A stretch of 64,000 nucleotides of DNA from an uncultured Prevotella sp. (GCA_905234265.1 CAJOHJ010000013.1:1-64000), one strand, 5' to 3'; shown: positions 16,652 through 25,662, counted from the stretch's first letter. A program made the numbers and translations. The notes: generated by a model from the sequence alone, not told the origin.

Positions 16652-18196
16652 TCATCTCTTTGTCTTGACTTTCTTTTTCTCTGCTGCACTTTCCCTTCCC
16701 ACTCTGTTAAGCGCAGTCACGTAGTAGACGGCTTTGGTCTTTTTGGCTGTTGGAGGAATTTCGTAGAAAGTGTCGTCGGTGATGGCAACGATGTTGGCAG
16801 CACTCTCGAGGTCGATGCGCTCCTTGCTGTCGAAGCGGTAGACGACGTATCTTTCGGCAATGGTCTCCGGATGCTTGCTCTTGGGGGCGGTCCAGAAGAG
16901 GATGTTCTTGCCGTCGACGTTGATGCACTTCAGCTTCCGCGGCTTTCCGGGGACGCTGATAGACTCCAGTCGCGGCACCACAGGGGCAAGGGCCTTGTGC
17001 TTCCAGTATTTCTCGCGCAGCAGTGTGCCGTAGTTGCCGACGTTGTCGACGGCAGCCTTGGCATACCACAGCACGGTGCCTCTGACGTTGTCCATCTGGT
17101 CGTGCATGGCCCTTTTCTGGCCCAGTTGGTGCTGGCCGGGCTGCATGGTGTCGGCAAACTTGACAGTTCGCTCCACGTCCTCGCCGATGTACAGGTCGGA
17201 GTTCTGGATGTTGTCGTTCCACCATCCAATAAGCTCAGCATAGTCGGCAGCGCGGTTGCCGATTTCCCAGTATAGCTGCGGCACGCAGTAGTCCATCCAT
17301 CCCTCGCGGTCCCACAGCAGCACGTCGGCATACAGCTGGTCGTAGTTCTGCAGTCCGTTGGTGTTGCTGCCGTTGGGGTCGCTCTTCTTGTTGCGGTAGA
17401 TGCCGAAGGGCGAGATGCCCAGCTTCACCCACGGCTTAGTGGTGAAGACGGTCTCTGCCAGCTGCCTGATGAACAGGTTGACGTTGTTGCGCCGCCAGTC
17501 GTCCTGGCTGTCGAAGCCCTGCGGGTCGGCCAGGAACTGCTCGTCGTCGGGGATGCTGACGCCTGCGACAGGGTAGGGGTAGAAATAGTCGTCGATGTGG
17601 AGTCCGTCGACGTCGTAGCGTTCGAGAATGTCCTTGACGACAGAGCAGATGTAGTCGCGGCACTCCTTGAGTGCAGGGTTGAGCAGTGTCAGTCCGTCAT
17701 ACTCCATCGTCCATTCGGGATGCAGGCTGATGACATGGCTTGCTGTCGTCTGGTGTGCTACTTTCGTCTTTGCGCGGTAGGGGTTGATCCATGCGTGCAG
17801 TTCCATTCCTCGGCGGTGGCACTGTTCGGTCATCCACTGCAGCGGGTCCCAGTAAGGCTGTGGCCTTTCGCCCTGGGCGCCTGTGAGATAGTAGCTCCAG
17901 GGTTCTATGCTGCTTTCGTAGAGTGCGTCGCATTCCGGCCGCACCTGGAAGATGATGGCATTGACGCCGTCTTTCTGCAGTTCGTCCAGCTGGTAGGCCA
18001 GCGTCTGCTGCATCGTAACGGTGCCTATGCCCTTGAACTGTCCGTTGACACACTGTATCCACGCTCCGCGGAACTCACGCTTCGGCTGGGCAGCCGCCGT
18101 GGCGGCAGTGGTCAGCACAATAGCTGCCGCCAGCAGTGGCAGCAGGCGTCTGACGGCCGCAGAGCATCGGCTGTAGAGGCTTGTCGTTGTGAGCAT
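16652..18196 (-). CDS. GHL10 family (DUF187-type) glycoside hydrolase-like secreted protein
   Basis: 514 residues with signal peptide ending near 'TAAAQPKRE'. The catalytic-like barrel starts 'EFRGAWIQCVNG' and includes 'VNAIIFQVRPECDALYES', 'MELHAWINPYRA', 'YDVDGLHIDDYFYP' and 'VKLGISPFGIYRN'. These are the hallmarks of the glycosyl-hydrolase-like 10 family, whose characterised members (DigH-type) act on denuded peptidoglycan glycans. A fibronectin-like C-terminal domain follows. It lies upstream in the same direction as the two secreted proteins, so an envelope-remodelling or surface-glycan job is plausible. Confidence 0.88.
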   Translation of the reverse strand: MLTTTSLYSRCSAAVRRLLPLLAAAIVLTTAATAAAQPKREFRGAWIQCVNGQFKGIGTVTMQQTLAYQLDELQKDGVNAIIFQVRPECDALYESSIEPWSYYLTGAQGERPQPYWDPLQWMTEQCHRRGMELHAWINPYRAKTKVAHQTTASHVISLHPEWTMEYDGLTLLNPALKECRDYICSVVKDILERYDVDGLHIDDYFYPYPVAGVSIPDDEQFLADPQGFDSQDDWRRNNVNLFIRQLAETVFTTKPWVKLGISPFGIYRNKKSDPNGSNTNGLQNYDQLYADVLLWDREGWMDYCVPQLYWEIGNRAADYAELIGWWNDNIQNSDLYIGEDVERTVKFADTMQPGQHQLGQKRAMHDQMDNVRGTVLWYAKAAVDNVGNYGTLLREKYWKHKALAPVVPRLESISVPGKPRKLKCINVDGKNILFWTAPKSKHPETIAERYVVYRFDSKERIDLESAANIVAITDDTFYEIPPTAKKTKAVYYVTALNRVGRESAAEKKKVKTKR

Positions 18197-18206
18197 TCAG
18201 CAGTTG

Positions 18207-18689
18207 CTATTTATAAGATTTCATTATTCTGTCCATTTCGCGGCGGTCTTCCTTTTCCTTCAGAGTCTGCCGCTTGTCGTATTCCTTCTTGCCCTTGCAG
18301 AGGGCGATGTCCATCTTGGCGCGTCCGTTTTGGTCGATGAATATCAGCAGTGGGACGATGGTATATCCCGTCTGCTTGGTGGCTGCTGCCAGCCGCGCTA
18401 TCTCGCGCCGTGTGAGCAGTAGTTTCCGGTCGCGCTTCATTTCGTGGTTGTTGTAGGAGCCGTAGAAATATGGCGACACGCTCATGCCTTTCACCCACAG
18501 CTCGCCGCCGGTGATGATGCAGTAGGTGTCGACGAGGCTTGCCTTGCCCATGCGTATCGACTTTATCTCCGTTCCCGTAAGCACAATGCCGGCAGTGAAT
18601 GTCTCGATGAAGAAATATTCGAACGAAGCCTTGCGGTTGCGTATGCTGACAGGGCTTTTCTTCCTAATGAGTTCTTCTTCTTTGTTCAT
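18207..18689 (-). CDS. smpB: SsrA-binding protein SmpB
   Basis: 160 residues. SmpB binds tmRNA and brings it to stalled ribosomes for trans-translation. The OB-fold core is seen in '[22 protein letters not shown]' read in parts, '[10 protein letters not shown]', and '[14 protein letters not shown]'. The basic C-terminal tail '[19 protein letters not shown]', which enters the mRNA channel, is complete. It lies 10 bases upstream of the GHL10 gene and 33 bases downstream of the PurF-like gene. Confidence 0.96.
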   Translation of the reverse strand: MNKEEELIRKKSPVSIRNRKASFEYFFIETFTAGIVLTGTEIKSIRMGKASLVDTYCIITGGELWVKGMSVSPYFYGSYNNHEMKRDRKLLLTRREIARLAAATKQTGYTIVPLLIFIDQNGRAKMDIALCKGKKEYDKRQTLKEKEDRREMDRIMKSYK

Positions 18690-18722
18690 GGCGTGGCTGT
18701 TGGCTTTGTTGCTGGTTGTCGT

Positions 18723-20183
18723 TTACTTCTCCTCATGGCAGTATGACGTGCCGTCGAAGCAGTGCGTGCATACGCGCTCCTTGGGCATGCCGATGCTGGC
18801 AATGAGGTCCTCGATGGTGGCGAACTTCACGCTGTTCAGTCCCAGGCGGCGTGCTATCTCGTTCACCATGCGCTTGTATTCCGGCGAGTCTGTCTTGGCG
18901 TACTGCTCCAGGTTCTTGTTCTCGTCGCCCTCGAGGTCTTTTATTATGCGGCGTGTGATGAGTTCCAGGTCGCTCTTCGACGATGTGAAGCCTATGAACG
19001 GACATCCGTAGACCAGTGGAGGACATGAGATGCGTACGTGTACCTCTTTCGCTCCGCAGTCGAAGAAAGTGCGGACGTTGTCGCGCAGCTGTGTGCCGCG
19101 GACTATAGAGTCGTCGCAGAACACTATGCGCTGGTCTTTCAGTATTGCCGGGTTGGGGATGAGCTTCATCTTGGCAACCAAGGCACGCCGGTTCTGGTTG
19201 CCGGGAGTGAACGACCTGGGCCATGTAGGCGTGTATTTCAGCACGGCACGCTTGTAAGGCACTCCGCTGCCATGCGAATATCCGAGTGCCATGCCTACGC
19301 CGGAGTCGGGAATTCCGCACACCAGGTCGGCCTTGGTCTCTGTGTCCTTCTCGCCCATCAGCCGGCCGTTGGTTTCGCGCACCAGCTCGGTGTTTATTCC
19401 CTCGTAGTCGCTGGCAGGGAAGCCGTAGTAGACCCAGAGGAACGAGCATATCTGGCAGCGCGAGAAGGGCTTCTGCAGCACTTCTATGCCGTCGGCGCGC
19501 AGGCGCACAATCTCGCCGGGGCCGATGTCGCGCACGACTTTGTAGTCGAGGTTGGGAAAGCTGGTGGTCTCGCTGCTGACGGCGTAGGCCTGTATGAACT
19601 CGTCGGTACCGATGGGCGAAAGGCGGTGCACCTCTTTCTTGCCGATGACTATCGGCGTGCGGCCCAGGAAGTCGCGTGCGGCAATGATGCCGTCCTCGGT
19701 GAGGATGAGCATCGAGCATGAGCCTTCAATCTTGCGGTATACGTTGTTGATGCCTTCCACAAAGCTGTCGCCCATGTTTATCAGCAGGGCCACGAGTTCC
19801 GTCTGGTTGATGTTGTTTGCCGACATCTCGCTGAGGTGCATGCGCTGCTGCAGCAGTTCGTCGGCTATCTGGCGAAGGTTGTTGATTTTGGCAACGGTGA
19901 CAACCGCATAGCGTCCCAGATGTGAGTTGACGATGATGGGCTGCGGGTCGGTGTCGCTGATGACGCCAAGCCCCTGGTGTCCCTTGAACTGGTCAAGCTC
20001 GTCCTCGAAGCGCGAGCGGAAGTAGTTGCGCTCCAGAGAGTGGATGCTGCGGTGGAAGCCGCTTTCCTCGTCGTATGTTACCAAGCCGGCGCGTTTAGTG
20101 CCTAAGTGTGAGTTGTAGTCGGTGCCGTAAAACAGGTCGTTTACGCAGTCACGTTTAGAGATAGTGCCAAAAAAGCCACCCAT
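18723..20183 (-). CDS. Amidophosphoribosyltransferase-like (PurF paralogue) lacking the catalytic N-terminal Cys
   Basis: 486 residues with the two-domain layout of glutamine PRPP amidotransferase. The Ntn-glutaminase domain starts 'MGGFFGTISKRD', where active enzymes have Cys as residue 2 (after Met), so ammonia release from glutamine should not work. The PRPP loop 'VFCDDSIVRGTQ' (354-365) is intact. Cysteines in 'RCQICSF', 'VYGCPF' and 'CTHCFDG' match the positions of the iron-sulfur cluster in the Bacillus-type enzyme. It may use free ammonia or have a different role; annotation pipelines usually call it purF. Confidence 0.85.
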   Translation of the reverse strand: MGGFFGTISKRDCVNDLFYGTDYNSHLGTKRAGLVTYDEESGFHRSIHSLERNYFRSRFEDELDQFKGHQGLGVISDTDPQPIIVNSHLGRYAVVTVAKINNLRQIADELLQQRMHLSEMSANNINQTELVALLINMGDSFVEGINNVYRKIEGSCSMLILTEDGIIAARDFLGRTPIVIGKKEVHRLSPIGTDEFIQAYAVSSETTSFPNLDYKVVRDIGPGEIVRLRADGIEVLQKPFSRCQICSFLWVYYGFPASDYEGINTELVRETNGRLMGEKDTETKADLVCGIPDSGVGMALGYSHGSGVPYKRAVLKYTPTWPRSFTPGNQNRRALVAKMKLIPNPAILKDQRIVFCDDSIVRGTQLRDNVRTFFDCGAKEVHVRISCPPLVYGCPFIGFTSSKSDLELITRRIIKDLEGDENKNLEQYAKTDSPEYKRMVNEIARRLGLNSVKFATIEDLIASIGMPKERVCTHCFDGTSYCHEEK

Positions 20184-20223
20184 AGTTCTTTTTACCTGAA
20201 AGTGTTTTATAAGTTTATGCTTG

Positions 20224-20255
20224 CAAAGGTAGTGATTTCTTTGCTATTTAACGAA
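20224..20255 (-). promoter_or_regulatory. Promoter of the PurF-like gene
   Basis: The minus strand has TACCTTTG (20231-20224), with TTCG as a weak -33 element 20 bases further upstream (20255-20252). The start of transcription is expected near 20218, about 35 bases before the ATG at 20183. Confidence 0.6.
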
Positions 20256-20554
20256 TGTTGAAGGAAATATCATTGAAAAAAATCGTTAAACGTGACATTT
20301 GTCAAAAAGGCTGAAAATGGCGGCAGTAGTTGCCGCGGACGGAAAATGTGAAAACTTTTTACCTCAGAAGAGCATCGCACCAGCGACGGCAAATAGCGCG
20401 AAAACTGTAGCGACGGGCGGTGTGACAGGTTGTGATGTTGAAGAAATGTCAACAAAAGAGGGCGAATTTTGTGCACATGATGTGGGGTTCTGTGCAAAAA
20501 TGGCACCGCTGAGTGTTTCTGATTTCCGATTTTTGTATGATTTTGCTGTCGGCA

Positions 20555-20626
20555 GAAGGCCACTTACGAAATTCTCTCCGTAAGATAATTGCGTAACATG
20601 CAGAGATAATTCTGCGAGTGGCCTTC
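20555..20626. repeat. Dispersed 21-bp repeat, locus B: hairpin flanked by GAAGGCCACT/AGTGGCCTTC
   Basis: A 10-bp perfect inverted repeat (20555-20564 and 20617-20626) encloses units in both orientations: TTACGAAATTCTCTCC at the left, then GCGTAACATGCAGAGATAAT toward the right. The outer arms match the outer arms of locus E (GCCACTTACG/CGTAAGTGGC). Confidence 0.82.
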
Positions 20627-20690
20627 AGAAATTCCCGACTTGGCTGCAAGTGCCTGTCAGTCAGCATAAAACGAGGATGAGTGAAAAAGT

Positions 20691-20722
20691 GGCATTTTTC
20701 AGTCAAAATGTCGCTTTGCTGC
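20691..20722. repeat. Second conserved block shared with 51816-51848 (inverted)
   Basis: The block contains GGCATT, AGTCAAAATG and TTTGCTGC in that order. The reverse complement of 51816-51848 has the same three words with the same spacing within one base. It lies 65 bases after hairpin B, as the partner block lies 89 bases from hairpin E. Confidence 0.7.
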
Positions 20723-20790
20723 GGAAATGGCTGCTCTTGGAGATGCAAAAGCACAATTTTGTCAACAATTTTTACGCCATGCGCAGTGTC

Positions 20791-21549
20791 TCAGAATTCA
20801 ATCCGCTGACCGTCGTAGGCCAGCTGGATGTCGGGGGGGAGAGACTGGTTGACGTCGGCATGGCGGCCAATGTCGTGGCTGCTGTGGATAAGCCATGTCT
20901 GGCTGGCACCAACGGCGCGCGCAAAGCGGACAGCCTCGTCGACAGTCTGGTGAGAGTGGTGCGGAGTGTAGCGCAATGCGTTGACGATAAGCGTCTGACA
21001 CCCAGTGATGTACTGCATTTCGCTTTCGGCAATGGTTTTCATGTCGGTGATGTATGCCAGCGAGCCAATGCGGAAGCCCAGGATGGGCAAGTCGTGGTGC
21101 ATCACCTGGAAGGGCATGATGTCTATGTCGCCGATGGTGAGCATGTGGTGAGGCTCTATCTGGTGCAGCTGTATGGCCGGCACACCAGGGTATCTGTTTT
21201 CCGCGAAGCAGTAGGGCAGCATTTCCCTGAGTCCCTTGTAGGCAATGGCGTCGGCATAGACGTTTATTTCTCCGAACTGGCAGAAGGGGCGGATGTCGTC
21301 CATGCCGCCCATGTGGTCGTAGTGTGCGTGGGTGATGAGAATGCCGTCGATGGCCTTGAAGGGCAGCGGCAGCACCTGCTGGCGGAAGTCGGGGCCGCAG
21401 TCGATGAGCAGGCGCGTAGCGTCAGACTCGATGAGCGCCGAGCAGCGCAGCCGCTTGTCGTGAGGGTCGGGGCTTGTGCATGTTGCGCACTGGCAGCCTA
21501 TGGTAGGTACTCCGCAGGATGTCCCTGTGCCGAGGAAGGTCAGTTTCAT
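20791..21549 (-). CDS. MBL-fold metallo-hydrolase (PhnP-like)
   Basis: 252 residues of the metallo-beta-lactamase fold. The metal-binding motif 'THAHYDHMGG' is present, with further ligands in 'MHHDLPI', 'ITDMKTI' and 'IHSSHDIG'. The N-terminal 'FLGTGTSCGVPTIGCQCATC' carries a cysteine cluster like the extra zinc site of PhnP-type cyclic phosphodiesterases. The substrate is not known. It lies 28 bases downstream of murB in the same direction. Confidence 0.85.
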   Translation of the reverse strand: MKLTFLGTGTSCGVPTIGCQCATCTSPDPHDKRLRCSALIESDATRLLIDCGPDFRQQVLPLPFKAIDGILITHAHYDHMGGMDDIRPFCQFGEINVYADAIAYKGLREMLPYCFAENRYPGVPAIQLHQIEPHHMLTIGDIDIMPFQVMHHDLPILGFRIGSLAYITDMKTIAESEMQYITGCQTLIVNALRYTPHHSHQTVDEAVRFARAVGASQTWLIHSSHDIGRHADVNQSLPPDIQLAYDGQRIEF

Positions 21550-21577
21550 TGTCGGGAATGCTTTTGGTGGCTGTTGG

Positions 21578-22585
21578 CTAAATGATGTTCACTTCGGGAG
21601 TCAGCAGTATGCTGAACTTGCTGCTGACGTCGGACTGTACGGCGTGGCAAAGCTCTACGATTTCGCGGCCGGTGGCACCGCCAAGGTTGACGAGTATCAG
21701 AGCCTGCTTGTCGTGGACTCCTGCGCGGCCGAGGCTCTTGCCCTTCCAGCCGCACTGCTCGATGAGCCAGCCGGCAGGTATCTTCTCCTGGCTGTCGCTG
21801 ACGGTGTAGTGGGGCATGTCTGGATATTGGCGGCGCAAGTCGAGGTATTTGTCGGTGCTGACAACGGGATTCATGAAGAAACTGCCTGCATTGCCCTTTT
21901 CGTGATAGTCGGGAAGCTTGCGGTTCCTTATGTTGATGATGGCGTCGCGCAGCTGGCGTGCGCTGGGAGTGCCTGTCCCCTGGGCGCGCAGCTCGTCGCG
22001 GATGTTGCCGTAGTCGAGCAGCGGACGGAATGTCGTCGACAGGCGGAAGGTGACGCCGGTGATGAGATATTTGCCATGCCACTCGTGCTTGAAGCGGCTG
22101 CTGCGGTAGCCATAGCTGCACTCGGCGGCAGTCAGCCGGCACAGGCGGCTGCTGCTGATGTCGACGGCTTCGACATGGCTGATAATGTTGCACACCTCGG
22201 CGCCGTAGGCTCCTATGTTCTGCACGGCTGCAGCACCGACGTCGCCGGGAATGAGCGAAAGGTTCTCGGCGCCATAGAGGCCGTGGCTGATGAGCCAGTC
22301 GACCAGCCCGTCCCAGCACTCGCCGCTGCCGCTCTCGACGGTGTCGGCACCAGTCTGGCGGATGCCCTTGATGCCGGAGCGTATCACCAGGCCGTCGAAG
22401 TCGGCAGTGAGCAGCAGGTTGCTGCCGCCACCTATTATTATATACTTACTGTCGCCGCCGTCGCGGAGCAGTGAGGCCACGCGCAGCGCGTCGTCTACGG
22501 TTTCATACTCCATGAAGTGGCTGCAGCGGGCGTCGATGCCGAAGGTGTTGTGGGGCAGCAGGCTATAGTCGTGGAATTCTTTCAT
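21578..22585 (-). CDS. murB: UDP-N-acetylenolpyruvoylglucosamine reductase
   Basis: 335 residues, FAD-dependent, reduces UDP-GlcNAc-enolpyruvate to UDP-MurNAc for peptidoglycan. FAD-binding 'IIGGGSNLLL' and 'LSLIPGDVGAAAVQNIGAYG' are typical. The catalytic serine region 'GNAGSFFMNPVV' and the late 'ILVNLGGATGREIVEL' are present. The length and motif order fit the type I enzyme. The gap upstream holds low-complexity AT repeats. Confidence 0.96.
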   Translation of the reverse strand: MKEFHDYSLLPHNTFGIDARCSHFMEYETVDDALRVASLLRDGGDSKYIIIGGGSNLLLTADFDGLVIRSGIKGIRQTGADTVESGSGECWDGLVDWLISHGLYGAENLSLIPGDVGAAAVQNIGAYGAEVCNIISHVEAVDISSSRLCRLTAAECSYGYRSSRFKHEWHGKYLITGVTFRLSTTFRPLLDYGNIRDELRAQGTGTPSARQLRDAIINIRNRKLPDYHEKGNAGSFFMNPVVSTDKYLDLRRQYPDMPHYTVSDSQEKIPAGWLIEQCGWKGKSLGRAGVHDKQALILVNLGGATGREIVELCHAVQSDVSSKFSILLTPEVNII

Positions 22586-22591
22586 ATATTT

Positions 22592-22666
22592 TCAATGCAT
22601 AATGCATAATGCTTAATGCATAATTCTCAATTTTCAATTCTAAATTCTAAATTTTCAATTCTCACT
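22592..22666. repeat. AT-rich low-complexity tandem repeats
   Basis: The spacer between murB and the DUF4348 gene contains three copies of TGCATAA-like words and then repeated CAATTTTCAATTC / TAAATTC words. Similar T/A-rich repetitive spacer sequence is found at 23531-23588. Confidence 0.7.
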
Positions 22667-22684
22667 CTTGGCAGCCTCTGTGCC

Positions 22685-23530
22685 TCAGGTGGTAAGCTTG
22701 GTGAGCTTCCACTGGCCGTCGATGCGCCTGAAGACCATGTTCAGCTCCAGGCCGTTGGCAATGCCGCGCAGCAGGAAGACCTTCTGGCTGCCCTCCTTGC
22801 CGGGCTTGCCGTAGATGATGTTGTAAATCATCTTCTGCGGAAGGGTGGGGGCGAAGGCCTCCCAGGTGTCGGGGGTGATGAGACCTTCCATCTGCGAGAA
22901 GTCGTCGTCGGGGTCGGGGCCTACGAAGGTTACCGTCTCGTTGAGGCTTGCCGTCTGGAACTCGGGGTCGGTGGCAAACTGGTGGAAGAACGGCAGGAAC
23001 GACGCGTTCGACGACTGGCTGAAGGGTATGGTGTTTATTCTGGTGAGCATCCAGAGGCCGTGCTGACGCTCGAAGAAATACTGTATGACGGACGTCGTGT
23101 TGAAGTATATCTTTTCCAGGATGACGCTGTTGACGGTGGTGTCGTTGGTCATGTTGATGCTCTTCTCGCTGTCAAGGAGCATCGTGTAGTACCCCTGCCG
23201 CATGAAGAAGTAGTCCATCTGCCACTGTTGCTTTTCTATTGTCTCCGTGCGCTGGCCGTTGACCGACGGCAGCGGAAACTGGATGCGCTCAAGCTGCAGC
23301 TTCTTGTTGGCAGAGAAGTTGAAGATGAAATCGTCGAACAGCTCGTCGGCAGCCTTGGGCATGTCGGCGGCTTCCTCGTCGGCGGACAGCGAGTCGGCGT
23401 CGGCCGTTGCGGCGGTGCTGTCAGCAGCTGTGTCGGCGCTGGCGGTGTTGGTCTTCTGTCCGCTGCACGACACCATGCCGATGGCGGCTGACATCAGGAA
23501 TGTTAGGAGAATGACGATGCTTGGCCTCAT
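22685..23530 (-). CDS. DUF4348 lipoprotein
   Basis: 281 residues. The signal peptide has lipobox 'GMVSC' (Cys22). An A/D/T/S-rich linker follows, then a globular domain with 'ADELFDDFIFNFSANKKLQ', 'QMDYFFMRQGYYTMLLDSEK' and 'QKVFLLRGIANGLELNMVF'. This is the Bacteroidetes DUF4348 family of unknown function. The mature protein should sit in the periplasm or outer membrane. It lies between murB and the TPR gene, both in the same direction. Confidence 0.82.
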   Translation of the reverse strand: MRPSIVILLTFLMSAAIGMVSCSGQKTNTASADTAADSTAATADADSLSADEEAADMPKAADELFDDFIFNFSANKKLQLERIQFPLPSVNGQRTETIEKQQWQMDYFFMRQGYYTMLLDSEKSINMTNDTTVNSVILEKIYFNTTSVIQYFFERQHGLWMLTRINTIPFSQSSNASFLPFFHQFATDPEFQTASLNETVTFVGPDPDDDFSQMEGLITPDTWEAFAPTLPQKMIYNIIYGKPGKEGSQKVFLLRGIANGLELNMVFRRIDGQWKLTKLTT

Positions 23531-23588
23531 TGTATATGTGTATCTGATAATTCTTATTTTTTATTTCTCAATTCTTATTTTTTACCTC

Positions 23589-25583
23589 TCATTTCTTATT
23601 CTTAATCAGGCTGTAGGCATCATAAAGCCCCAGCTCGCCAGCCTTGCTGAGGTCGGCAACGGCTTCCTGGTCGCGCTTCTGCTGCAGGAGGGCTATGCCA
23701 CGGTTGTAATAGGCTGCGGCCAGATGGGGGTCGATGGCGATGGCGCGGCTATAGTCGGCAATGGCGTGGGAAACGTCGTTGCGCTGGATGTAGGCATTGG
23801 CGCGGTTGTAGTAGAGATAGGGGTTGTCGTTGTCGTGCTTGATGGCTTCCGACATGTCGGACAGCACGTTGGCGGTAAGCATGCGCACGTCGGTGCCTTG
23901 TGCGGAATGGTAGGTGTTAAGCCTGGACTGGCACACGGCACGCAGCCACCAGGCAATGGCTGAGCAGGAGTCGGCCTGGAGAATGGTGGTAAGGTCGTCG
24001 ATGGCTCCTTCATAGTTCTGGGTGACGCTGTAGGCTACGGCCCTCTTCAGCAGAAGGGCAAGGCGCTGGCTGATGCCAGGAGCCTGCGAAATGGCTGTGG
24101 AGAGCGTGTCGATGCGGACGAAGTAGTTCTGCGTCTGTCGCTCGTCGAGGGTCGTGTGCCTGTTGGTGATGTAAAGCTTGTCGCCGTCGGGCAGGGCGTT
24201 GTTCAGCGAGTCTATGCTGCGGTCGTAGGCTATGTAGTTGCCCACCGGGTTGACTGTCTGCTCGGTAGAAACCGCATACATTGGCTGATAGTCCATCGAG
24301 ACGCGGCGGTTCTGGACGCGGCCGCGATACTCGCTCTGGTATTCCTGCTGCGACTCTTGCTCGTCGGCGACGGCAATCTGGTTATATTTCTCGATGTCCT
24401 CGTCGCTGCGCTTGCGCATGTGCTTTCTCGACAGCCGTGGCTGGCGGCCGAGGCGCTTGTCGAGCTGGGCCTTGAGAATGCGGAATTCGTCAAGCTCTGC
24501 CTGGCGCGTCATGCCAAGCTTGCGGTAGCATGCTGCACGCTGGTGCAGCCCGGTCCAGAAGTTGGGATATTCTTCGATGACCTTGCTGTAGTCATCTATC
24601 GCTGCCCGCGGATTGCCTGTGTTTTCCAGCAGAAGCGCTCTGTTGAAGAGGGCCATCATGTTGTCGGGTTCTTGCTGCAACACGAAGTTGAAGTCTTCTA
24701 TCGCACGGTTGTCGTCGCCCACTTGTGCGCGAAGAAGTCCGCGATTGTAGTGTCCGAGGAAGTTTTGTGGGTTCAGGTCGAGGGCAGTGTCGTAGTCGGC
24801 CATGGCTCCGCGCAGGTTGTTGCGGTTGAAGCGTGCAAGGGCGCGGTTGATGTAAAGGTCGGAACTGTGGGGCGACAGGTGGATGGCCTTGTCGAGGAAC
24901 TTCTCGCCGTCTTCCCACTGCTGGCGCTCAAGACTGATGATGGCATGCTGTGTCCATGTGCGGAAATTGTAGGGGTCGATGGCCGTGCTGCGGTCTAACT
25001 CTACGATGGCCTGCGCAGTGTCTTTCTCGTGCAGCAGGACTTCGGCCTTCATGGCGTAGATGCGTGCATTGCTGCTCCATTTCTGCTCCATGCTGTCAAG
25101 GTCGGCCATTGCGGCGGGGTAGTCCTTCTGCTGGATGCGGCAGAGCGTGCGGTTGTTCCAGAAACTGATATTCTCCGGCTCGTGGCGCAGGGCTTCGTTG
25201 TAGTCGGCAATGGCCTCGGCGAATTTCTCCTGCTGGATGTAGCAGAGGCCGCGCAGCTCGTAGATGCCTGTGACGTAGGGATTGCGCCCGATGGCTGACG
25301 TGCAGTCGGCAGTGGCGCCGCTGTAGTCGTCGAGGTAGTACTTGGCGATGGCCCGGTAGTACCACGGCTCGTAGAGATAGGGACGCAGGGAAATAACCTG
25401 GTTGAAATACTGGATGCTCAGCACATAGTCTTCAAAATAAAGCGCTGAGCGGCCGACGGTGAGCAGACGGTCGGTCTTGTACTGTGCGCTGGCGCCAAGA
25501 AATGGAAAACAAAATATTGACAGCCGCAGCATTCCGACAAGGAGTCTTGTCTGAAAGTCTTTCTTCATCATCATTGCTGTCAA
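23589..25583 (-). CDS. Secreted tetratricopeptide-repeat protein
   Basis: 664 residues with signal peptide ending 'FLGASAQ'. The start could be any of four closely spaced methionines (residues 1, 4, 5, 6). At least ten TPR-like repeats are seen in two blocks, for example 'YYRAIAKYYLDDYSGATADC' and 'YYNRGIALLQQKRDQEAVAD', separated by a basic, glutamine-rich segment ('DEQESQQEYQSEYRGR'). TPR arrays bind other proteins. A periplasmic scaffold role is likely, but the partner is unknown. Confidence 0.85.
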   Translation of the reverse strand: MTAMMMKKDFQTRLLVGMLRLSIFCFPFLGASAQYKTDRLLTVGRSALYFEDYVLSIQYFNQVISLRPYLYEPWYYRAIAKYYLDDYSGATADCTSAIGRNPYVTGIYELRGLCYIQQEKFAEAIADYNEALRHEPENISFWNNRTLCRIQQKDYPAAMADLDSMEQKWSSNARIYAMKAEVLLHEKDTAQAIVELDRSTAIDPYNFRTWTQHAIISLERQQWEDGEKFLDKAIHLSPHSSDLYINRALARFNRNNLRGAMADYDTALDLNPQNFLGHYNRGLLRAQVGDDNRAIEDFNFVLQQEPDNMMALFNRALLLENTGNPRAAIDDYSKVIEEYPNFWTGLHQRAACYRKLGMTRQAELDEFRILKAQLDKRLGRQPRLSRKHMRKRSDEDIEKYNQIAVADEQESQQEYQSEYRGRVQNRRVSMDYQPMYAVSTEQTVNPVGNYIAYDRSIDSLNNALPDGDKLYITNRHTTLDERQTQNYFVRIDTLSTAISQAPGISQRLALLLKRAVAYSVTQNYEGAIDDLTTILQADSCSAIAWWLRAVCQSRLNTYHSAQGTDVRMLTANVLSDMSEAIKHDNDNPYLYYNRANAYIQRNDVSHAIADYSRAIAIDPHLAAAYYNRGIALLQQKRDQEAVADLSKAGELGLYDAYSLIKNKK

Positions 25584-25599
25584 TATTTTGTTAACTAAC

Positions 25600-25662
25600 G
25601 CCTATTTGCGTGTGGCTTCTGCCTGTTTTCGTGTGGCTGTGGCCTATTTTCTGACGGCTTTC
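25600..25662. repeat. Three 21-bp tandem repeats spanning the end of def
   Basis: Units 25600-25620, 25621-25641 and 25642-25662 share the pattern GCCTATTTkCGTGTGGCTTt. The last unit encodes the Def C-terminus and stop. In the def frame the three units read KAVRK-stop-A, TATRKQA and EATRK-stop-A, so the gene end appears copied twice into the downstream spacer. Confidence 0.75.

Larger units (their letters stand above)
20256..20790. other. Long gene-free region carrying dispersed repeats
   Basis: About 535 bases between the PurF-like promoter and the metallo-hydrolase stop. ORFs here (20299-20583 plus, 20270-20563 minus, 20449-20754 minus) have odd composition and no recognisable motifs, and I regard them as non-coding. 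The region holds the hairpin repeat at 20555-20626 and a block at 20691-20722 that recurs inverted at 51816-51848. Nothing else is recognised. Confidence 0.6.

Noticed and set aside
20299-20583. 94-aa and overlapping minus-strand ORFs in the 20.2-20.8 kb gap
   Set aside because: Several mutually overlapping short frames with no motif; the region shares repeats with another gene-free region.
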